Part shown: positions 57,586 through 64,000 of the stretch, in pieces | How the letters are laid out: every line of letters starts with the position of its first letter | Position numbering within the stretch: the stretch's first letter is position 1 | NCBI RefSeq assembly: GCF_019510245.1 | Contig: NZ_JAEKKT010000208.1 | Span: forward strand, 1-64,000 | Reading direction: 5' to 3' | DNA from: Streptomyces sp. | Lineage (GTDB): Bacteria; Actinomycetota; Actinomycetes; Streptomycetales; Streptomycetaceae | Length of the DNA: 64,000 nucleotides | The notes under the pieces: generated by a model | Told to the model about the DNA's origin: nothing | The model's input: only the letters and a program-made list of their open reading frames with translations | Databases searched by the model: none | Translations under genes and position numbers: made by a program

Positions 57586-57680
57586 GAGACCAACCCGGCA
57601 TGACGGGTCGGCTGCCGGGGAATGGAAGCCTCAGCGAGCCGGGACCGCCATGGCGGGTTCCGGTTGGCCAATTGGCCTAG
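57586..57680 (+). ncRNA. Candidate structured RNA upstream of DUF3040 gene
   Basis: A consensus -10 box, TATGAT (57575-57580), is followed by a segment closed by CCAACCCGG (57590-57598) and CCGGTTGG (57660-57667). Inside are CGGCT/AGCCG (57609-57613 with 57637-57641) and the palindrome CCGCCATGGCGG (57645-57656), giving a three-way-junction-like fold. The palindrome GGCCAATTGGCC (57666-57677) overlaps its 3' end. It matches no riboswitch I recognise. It could be a small RNA, a leader of DUF3040 or simply GC-rich noise; a separate promoter-like TTCACG-N16-TATCCT follows at 57691-57718. Confidence 0.35.
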
Positions 57681-57767
57681 AGGGGCGGGTTTCACGGGGG
57701 CGATTCCCTGCCTATCCTGAAGGGACCCCCCGGGTCGCCCCGGCGACTGCACGATGAGGAGGACGCC

Positions 57768-58157
57768 GTGCCGCTCTCGGAGCACGAGCAGCGAATGCTT
57801 GAGCAGATGGAGCGAGCGCTGTACGCCGAAGACCCCAAGTTCGCGACAGCGCTTGAGGGAAGCGGCCTGCGGATGTACACCCGGCGCAGGGTCTACCAGG
57901 CGGTGGCCGGCTTCCTCGTGGGTATCGCGCTCCTCATCGCCGGAATGGTCGTCCAGCAGGTCTGGGTGAGCGTGGTGGGCTTCCTCGTCATGCTGGGCTG
58001 TGCGGTCCTCGCCGTCACCGGCTGGCGCAAGGCCCCCAAGCCCGGCGAGCAGCCCGCGGCAGGCGCGCAGGCCCGCCGCCCGGGCCGGCCGAAGCGGTCC
58101 GTGATGGACCGCATCGAGGAGCGCTGGCAGCGCCGCCGCGACGAGCAGGGCCGCTGA
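57768..58157 (+). CDS. DUF3040 membrane protein
   Basis: A 129-residue protein. The N-terminal MPLSEHEQRMLEQMERALYAEDPKFA is the hallmark of DUF3040. Two transmembrane helices follow (AVAGFLVGIALLIAGMVVQQV and VSVVGFLVMLGCAVLAVTGW), then a basic tail rich in Arg (RRPGRPKRSVMDRIEERWQRRRDE). Function unknown; in Streptomyces it lies near the division/cell-wall gene cluster. GTG 57768 has GAGGAGG 5 bases upstream. It ends at a strong terminator. Confidence 0.92.
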   Translation: MPLSEHEQRMLEQMERALYAEDPKFATALEGSGLRMYTRRRVYQAVAGFLVGIALLIAGMVVQQVWVSVVGFLVMLGCAVLAVTGWRKAPKPGEQPAAGAQARRPGRPKRSVMDRIEERWQRRRDEQGR

Positions 58158-58188
58158 CGGCTTCGCCGGAGGGGCCGACAGAGCATGA

Positions 58189-58224
58189 CTGAGGGGTGAC
58201 CGTCACTGGACGGTCACCCCTCAG
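58189..58224 (+). terminator. Strong hairpin terminator after DUF3040
   Basis: CTGAGGGGTGACCGTC (58189-58204) pairs perfectly over 16 bp with its complement at 58209-58224; loop ACTG. Confidence 0.93.
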
Positions 58225-58280
58225 GCGTTCCCGGGTGCCGTAGTCCGAGACCTCGCTGCGGACCGTCCTTCGGCTGCGAG

Positions 58281-58354
58281 CCGGTGGGGGCTGGTCGCGC
58301 AGTTCCTCCCCCAGCCTTCGGCCGGGGGTACCCCCCAGCGCCCCTGTGGCGCGC
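58281..58354. repeat. Dispersed repeat, copy 8
   Basis: CCGGTGGGGGCTGGTCGCGC, AGTTCCTCCCCCAGCCTTCG, then GCCGGGGGTACCCCCC and GCGCCCCTGTGGCGCGC. Almost the same as copy 4 at 25041. Confidence 0.8.
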
Positions 58355-58408
58355 GCTGTCCAGCAGTGTCTTTCCACCTTGCCGCAGGCAGTCGTGCCGC
58401 TGCGGCGC

Positions 58409-58500
58409 TGGGGGTCCCCCCCCGCGCGAGCGAAGCCGAGCGTGGGGGAGGGTGGGCGCTGGTGGTCCCCCCAGCCGGAGGCCGGGGGAGGCACCTTCCC
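58409..58500. repeat. Second repeat type (as inside the kinase gene)
   Basis: TGGGGGTCCCCCCCCGCGCG plus AGCGAAGCCGAGCGTGGGGG (58409-58452) matches the element at 41428. It is followed by a shorter CCCCCCAGCCGGAGGCCGGG stem (about 58468-58492). Together with copy 8 and the terminator it fills the 381-base gap between convergent DUF3040 and transglutaminase genes; no gene is seen there. Confidence 0.75.
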
Positions 58501-58538
58501 GGCGCCGGTAAGCGTCCCCACCCCCGGCGCCAGCTCCC

Positions 58539-60923
58539 TCAGCCCTCCTGCTCCGACGGCTTGCGCAGGGTCGGCCTGGCCGCGGCCAGCCGCTCGCGCA
58601 GCCGGGACCGGGCTGCCGACGCCGCCCACACCGCGCGCACGCTCGACCGCGGAGCGAACAGCGCCCGCAGACGCGCGGGTACACCGACCGCGCCGTTGAA
58701 CGCGGCCGTCACCCGGCGGACGTCGTCCGCGAGACCCGCCGCCGGCCGCGGCCGCGGCGCGTACAGCACCTGTTCGACCGCGTCCGCCACCCGGTGCACG
58801 GAGGCCGCGGTGGCCGGATCGAGACGGCCGAGCCGGACGATCCGGGCGGCCGCGTTCCGCGGCGTCTGCGACTCGTCCGGCAGGATGCCGAAGTCCCAGG
58901 CGGTATCGGTCAGTTCCAGCCAGACCGACAGCGTGTGCGCCGCCACGCCCTGGGGCGTGCGGTCGTGCGCCCCGAGCCGGCTCGCCCGCGCCCGCTGCCG
59001 GTACAGCATCGGTGACAGCGGTACCGCCAGTACCGCGAGACCGCCGAGCGCCCACAGGGCCAGCTGCCACCACGGCGGTCCACCGTCACCGCCCTGCACC
59101 GCGGCCGCCGCGGACGGGCTGGCGCAGGCGTCCAGCCTGCGCAGCTGCGGCGTGCAGCTGTCGCTCTGCGAGGCCGAGGCCGAGGGCGCGGCCGAGGCGC
59201 CCTTGGAGGGCAGGGGCTCGTCCGGCAACGAGGAGCCCGGCGTCTGCGACACCGTGTACGACGGGGTCGTGCCCCGGGTCGGGGTCGGCTCGAAGCGGGT
59301 CCAGCCCACGCCCTCGAAGTACAGCTCCGGCCAGGCGTGCGCGTCCTTCAGGCCCACCGACACCGTGCCGTCGGCCTGCGGGGTGCCCGGTGCGAAGCCC
59401 ACGGCGACCCGGGCCGGGATGCCCAGGGTCCGGGCCATCGCGGCCATCGCGAAGGAGAAGTGCACGCAGAAACCGCGCTTCTGCTTCAGGAAGTTCGCGA
59501 TCGCGCCCTCGCCCCGGCCGACCTCCACCTGGGTGTCGTACTGGAAGCCGCCCGTCACCGCGAAGTAGTCCTGGAGCTTGACCGCCTCCTCGTAGTGGTT
59601 CGACGAGCCCGCGGTGACCTCCTTCGCCGTCTGCGCCACCACCGACGGCAGCGAGGAGGGCACCGAGGTGTACTCCTTCTTCATGGCCGCCGACGGCTCC
59701 GGCGCGGTGGCCAGCTGCTCCGCGGTCGGCTGCACGTCCAGGCTGGTGACCTGGTAGGTCTCACCGCGCGTGTTCTGCCCGTGGTCGCCGACGAGGGTCA
59801 TCCCGACCGGCTCGTAGCGCCAGGTGCCGGCCACCTTCACCCCGCTCGGCGGGTACGGCATCGGCAGCCAGTCCTGCGCGTACCAGTCGGCGGCCGCGAT
59901 CGTCGACCTCACCGTCGTCCGCCTGACGTCGGCGCCCAGGCCGGCCGGGGTCGGGAACTTGCCCGGCACGCCGGTGATGTGCCGCTGGGCCGGCTTCCAG
60001 GTGGTGCCGTCGAAGTCGTCCAGGGAGACGATCCGCAGGTACAGGTCGGAGACGTCGTCGCTGGTGGTCCGCACGGACAGCACCTGGCGGTCCTCGTCCA
60101 CGTTGAGGCTGTCGCGCAGTGACACGAGCGGGTTGACCGCGGAGATGGTGCCGCCGTTCCCGTTGCCCACGCCGACACCGGTCCCGGCGCCGTCCAGCAG
60201 GCCGCCCTGGATGGAGGGCATCGCGAACGGCACGAACAGGGCGACGCCCAGCACGGCGAAACCGATCCGGCGCCCGGTGCGCACCGGGGCCACCGCACCG
60301 CTCTCCTGGCCTCCGGGGGTGCGCGCGGCCCCGCCGAACACCCTGCCCCACTGCGAGAGCCGGTCCCGGCCCTCGGCGAGCAGCAGCATCAGGTAGCCGG
60401 CCGCCGCCACCAGGAACCACAGCCAGTCGGTCGGCCCGTCGGAGAGCCCCGCGGCCACCGAGTACAGCGCGAGCAGCGGCAGTCCGGCCGGGGCCGCGCT
60501 GCGGAGGGTCACCGCCAAGGTGTCCACGACCAGCCCGACGACCAGCACCCCGCCGATCACCATCAGCCGGATACCGGGCGTCAGCGGCGCGGGTATCGCG
60601 TACCGGCTGACGTCGTCCGAGCCCTCCTGCAGCAGGTCGCCGAGGTACCGGAAGGTGTCGGGGCCGGGGATCAGCCCGGCGATCGCGTGGCTCCGGGCGA
60701 AGGCCACGGTCAGCATCAGCAGCGTGGCCAGGGCCTGCGCGGCCACGGTCAGCGACCGGGCGAGCGGCACCCGCCGGGCGGCGGCGCCCACGCCCGTCTG
60801 GACCGCCAGCAGGAACGCCGCCTGGAACAGCCAGGTCACGGGGGAGACCAGTGGCAGCAGGGCGCAGGAGGCCATCAGCGTCGCCGCCGCCGCGGTGAGG
60901 GCGAGCCGGGCCCGTCCGCTCAT
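58539..60923 (-). CDS. TgpA-like transglutaminase-domain membrane protein
   Basis: A 794-residue membrane protein. Six or more N-terminal transmembrane helices (residues about 5-215) are followed by a DUF3488-type extracellular part. The transglutaminase core has catalytic Cys in QKRGFCVHFSFAMAAMARTLG, His in LKDAHAWPELYFE and an acidic third residue in the same strand. One further helix (WWQLALWALGGLAVLAVPLS) and a cytosolic DUF4129-like tail close the protein. It is the last gene of the MoxR-DUF58-TgpA operon; its ATG overlaps the DUF58 stop by four bases. Possible roles in envelope protein cross-linking are inferred. Confidence 0.92.
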   Translation of the reverse strand: MSGRARLALTAAAATLMASCALLPLVSPVTWLFQAAFLLAVQTGVGAAARRVPLARSLTVAAQALATLLMLTVAFARSHAIAGLIPGPDTFRYLGDLLQEGSDDVSRYAIPAPLTPGIRLMVIGGVLVVGLVVDTLAVTLRSAAPAGLPLLALYSVAAGLSDGPTDWLWFLVAAAGYLMLLLAEGRDRLSQWGRVFGGAARTPGGQESGAVAPVRTGRRIGFAVLGVALFVPFAMPSIQGGLLDGAGTGVGVGNGNGGTISAVNPLVSLRDSLNVDEDRQVLSVRTTSDDVSDLYLRIVSLDDFDGTTWKPAQRHITGVPGKFPTPAGLGADVRRTTVRSTIAAADWYAQDWLPMPYPPSGVKVAGTWRYEPVGMTLVGDHGQNTRGETYQVTSLDVQPTAEQLATAPEPSAAMKKEYTSVPSSLPSVVAQTAKEVTAGSSNHYEEAVKLQDYFAVTGGFQYDTQVEVGRGEGAIANFLKQKRGFCVHFSFAMAAMARTLGIPARVAVGFAPGTPQADGTVSVGLKDAHAWPELYFEGVGWTRFEPTPTRGTTPSYTVSQTPGSSLPDEPLPSKGASAAPSASASQSDSCTPQLRRLDACASPSAAAAVQGGDGGPPWWQLALWALGGLAVLAVPLSPMLYRQRARASRLGAHDRTPQGVAAHTLSVWLELTDTAWDFGILPDESQTPRNAAARIVRLGRLDPATAASVHRVADAVEQVLYAPRPRPAAGLADDVRRVTAAFNGAVGVPARLRALFAPRSSVRAVWAASAARSRLRERLAAARPTLRKPSEQEG

Positions 60924-62268
60924 CGCCGCGCCTCCCCGCTCAGCGCGGCCAGCCCGGTGCGCTCCCGGTCGGCCTGCCGCCACAGCTCGGCCATCCCGGC
61001 GCCGCGTGGCACGCTGACGGCCGTCCAGCCGGCCTCGCGCAGCATCCGCAGCCGCTCCTCGTGCCCGTTGCCGGGAGCGGGCACGTCGGTCGGCTCCCTG
61101 ACCCAGGTGTCCGGGTCCAGGACGAAGGCGACGGCGCCGCCGCTGCGCTGCCGCATCTTCGCGGCCACCGTCGCCTGTTCCTCGTCGAGGTCGCCCAGGA
61201 AGGCCACCAGCAGCCCCTCGTTCCCGCCGCGCAGCACGTCGTAGGCCCGGGACAGGCCCGTGCCGTCCGAGTGGTCGATCACCGCCAGGGTGTCCATCAT
61301 CAGCCCGGCCGCCTCCGCCGACTCCTGGCCGGTGCCCGCGAAACCGTCGGCGCCCTCGCCGGGCACCGAGCTGCCGGTGTCCGTCAACAGCCGGACCGAG
61401 AAGTTGCGTTCGAGCATGTGGACCAGGACCGAGGCGGCACCGGACACCGCCCATTCGAACGCCGAGTCCGGGCCCGCGCCCTCGTAGGCGCCGCCCCGGG
61501 TGTCGAGGAGCACCGTGCAGCGGGCGCGCTGCGGCTGCTCCTCGCGGCGCACCATCAGCTCGCCGTAGCGGGCGGTGGAGCGCCAGTGCACCCGGCGCAG
61601 GTCGTCGCCGTAGCGGTAGCCGCGCGGGATCACGTCGTCCTCGCCGGCCAGGGCCAGCGAACGCTGCCGCCCGTCGCCGTACCCCTTCGCCTCGCCGCTG
61701 AGCCGGATCGGCGGCAGCGGCTCGACCTTCGGGATGACGGTCAGGGTGTCGAACGTCGAGAAGGAGCGGGTCAGTTCGCACATGCCGAACGGGTCGGTCA
61801 GGCGCAGCTGGAGCGGGCCCAGAGGATAGCGGCCGCGCAGGTCCGAGCGGACCCGGTAGGACACCTCGCGGCGGCCGCCCGGCTCCACCCGGTCCAGGAC
61901 GAAGCGGGGGCGCGGGCCGAGGACGTAGGGCACCCGGTCCTGGAGCATCAGCAGGCCGGTCGGCAGTCGCGAGACGTTGTCCATCCGCAGATGGACCCGG
62001 GCCTCGCTGCCGGCCGGCACCCGCGCGGGGGAGAGCCGGCGGTTGCCGGCCACCCGGTAGCGGGTGCGGTAGAGCACGGCCGTGCAGATCAGCGGCAGCA
62101 CCGCGAGCAGCAGCCCGACCCGGCGCAGATCGGCCTGGCCGAGGATGTACGCGCAGATCACCGCCGCGATGCCGGCCGCGAGGAAGGACCGGCCGCGGGT
62201 GGTCAGCCCGGCCAGGGCCGTGCGGATCCCGCCCGTCTCCTCGCGGCCGGTCTCCGCCGGGGTGGCCA

Positions 62269-62272
<4 letters not shown>
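60920..62272 (-). CDS. DUF58 domain protein
   Basis: A 450-residue protein. Two hydrophobic helices (residues about 30-70) precede the DUF58 region, with the typical AGEDDVIPRGYRYGDDLRRVHWRSTARYGELMVRRE sequence (PRxYxxGDxxRxIHW-type motif). A vWA-like fold continues after it. DUF58 proteins work with MoxR ATPases. GTG 62272 overlaps the MoxR stop by four bases; ATG 62269 is an alternative start. Confidence 0.93.
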
Positions 62273-63309
<1,037 letters not shown>

Positions 63310-63637
63310 CCGGCCCTCCTCGGCCCGTTATTGCCCGGCCGGCGCGTCGTCTCGCACAACCGGCCCACCCCGAATCACGGACACCACGCGTGAATGGTTC
63401 CGCGCGACGTCTCACACCGCATTCTTGCTGCCGTTACCGATTCGTGTCACTCGCCTGTGGACAACTGCCCGCAGTATGTCGGTCTTGCGGCCTTTCGGCC
63501 GCCTATTCGACAGCGGGCCGACAGGCTCAGGCGGGTGTGTTCGGGGGTGCACGGTCTGCTCCGCGGGCCGAAGCGGCGGGGCGGGGGAGAGGGAGGGGAT
63601 CCGGCCGCACGCGGTGCGGGCGGCCGGGCGGGCTGGG
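63310..63637. other. Intergenic region before the MoxR operon
   Basis: A 328-base gap between the carbonic anhydrase stop and the MoxR start, both on the minus strand. It contains a small GCGGCC-TTTC-GGCCGC hairpin (63487-63502) and no gene I can support; the plus-strand open frame across it lacks coding character. It should hold the MoxR promoter. Confidence 0.5.
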
Positions 63638-64000
63638 TCAGGCCGGGTCGATCTCGCGGAGGAGACCGGTGCGGACGTCGAAGACGAAACCGCGGACGTC
63701 GTCGGTGTGCTGCAGGAACGGCGAGGTGCGCACCCGCTGCATGGACTGCCGGACGTCCTGGTCGACGTCCCGGAAGGACTCCACCGCCCAGGCCGGGCGC
63801 TGGCCGACCTCCATCTCCAGCTCGGTGCGGAAGTCCTCGGTGAGGGCCTCCAGGCCGCAGCCCGTGTGGTGGATCAGCACGATGCTCCGGGTGCCGAGCT
63901 TGCGCTGGCTGATGGTGAGGGAACGGATCACGTCGTCGGTGACCACGCCGCCGGCGTTGCGGATGGTGTGGCAGTCGCCGAGCTGCAGCCCGAGCGCCTT
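63638..64000 (-). CDS. Beta-carbonic anhydrase, C-terminal part
   Basis: The last 120 residues of a beta-class carbonic anhydrase-like protein that interconverts CO2 and bicarbonate. The frame is open to the window edge. RNAGGVVTDDVIRSL and the zinc-ligand pair in LIHHTGCGLEAL (His and Cys, spacing HxxC) are family signatures. The first zinc Cys-x-Asp-x-Arg motif lies upstream, outside the window. The C-terminal SPFLQHTDDVRGFVFDVRTG is typical of the small actinobacterial members. Confidence 0.93.
   Translation of the reverse strand, partial: KALGLQLGDCHTIRNAGGVVTDDVIRSLTISQRKLGTRSIVLIHHTGCGLEALTEDFRTELEMEVGQRPAWAVESFRDVDQDVRQSMQRVRTSPFLQHTDDVRGFVFDVRTGLLREIDPA

Noticed and set aside
63394..63843. 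Plus-strand open frame before the window end
   Set aside because: It overlaps the carbonic anhydrase antisense and has no recognisable domain or ribosome site.

Overview
The window is a piece of the core chromosome of a Streptomyces (or very close relative). The GC content is very high and GTG/TTG starts are common. The gene order (aa3 oxidase and bc1 genes, trpD, glkA, macSR, pfkA, trpEG/aroH, bfd/bfr, PASTA kinase, thiamine genes, metF, DUF3040/DUF58/MoxR) matches the conserved block I know from S. coelicolor at about SCO2155 down to SCO2093. There is no prophage, insertion sequence, CRISPR array, tRNA, rRNA or secondary-metabolite cluster.

Layout. 1-7550: terminal oxidase and bc1 complex (ctaD end, ctaF, ctaE, qcrCAB), interrupted by an L,D-transpeptidase lipoprotein and a small receiver-like protein on the minus strand. 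7622-11730: trpD, a SAM-IV riboswitch with a class V aminotransferase, a stand-alone Lrp/AsnC ligand-binding domain and a rhomboid protease. 11877-17203: a zinc-ribbon-like small protein, an NYN-domain protein, two paralogous NlpC/P60 hydrolases (the first frameshifted) and an HEXXH lipoprotein. 17221-24415: two glycosyltransferases, cholesterol oxidase, a long-chain acyl-CoA ligase and a metallophosphoesterase. 24556-30210: SRPBCC, ArsA-like and DUF5304 proteins, a glucokinase gene with an internal frameshifting deletion, an EEP nuclease/phosphatase and an alpha/beta hydrolase operon. 30384-34231: acyltransferase, MacS/MacR two-component system and a phosphofructokinase with the residue pattern of pyrophosphate-dependent enzymes. 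34418-37909: trpEG with a classic WWW leader-peptide attenuator, divergent from DAHP synthase. 38058-40481: bfd (iron box) and bfr, a molybdopterin oxidoreductase and endonuclease IV. 40516-48680: PASTA kinase, thiGSO under a TPP riboswitch, an FAD oxidoreductase, an Rv2175c-like protein, thiE and metF. 48737-55868: a Tyr/Gln-rich membrane protein, a CrtI-like oxidoreductase, DUF4126 and a TetR/YhgE/ABC operon with a matching operator. 56053-64000: a frameshifted SAV_6107-type gene, a methyltransferase, a candidate structured RNA, DUF3040, a MoxR-DUF58-transglutaminase operon and a partial carbonic anhydrase.

The genes mostly serve respiration, aromatic amino acid, thiamine and one-carbon/sulfur biosynthesis, iron storage and envelope maintenance. 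RNA-level control is dense: SAM-IV, TPP and a trp attenuator. Three genes carry out-of-frame internal deletions of roughly 45-145 bp. This is either real decay or, more likely, an assembly problem that anyone using this sequence should know about. I found no clearly new multi-gene system. The best candidates for novelty are a three-way-junction RNA-like element upstream of DUF3040, an operator cluster between bfr and the molybdoprotein, a degenerate receiver protein inside the oxidase locus and a 6-codon ORF behind the SAM-IV riboswitch.
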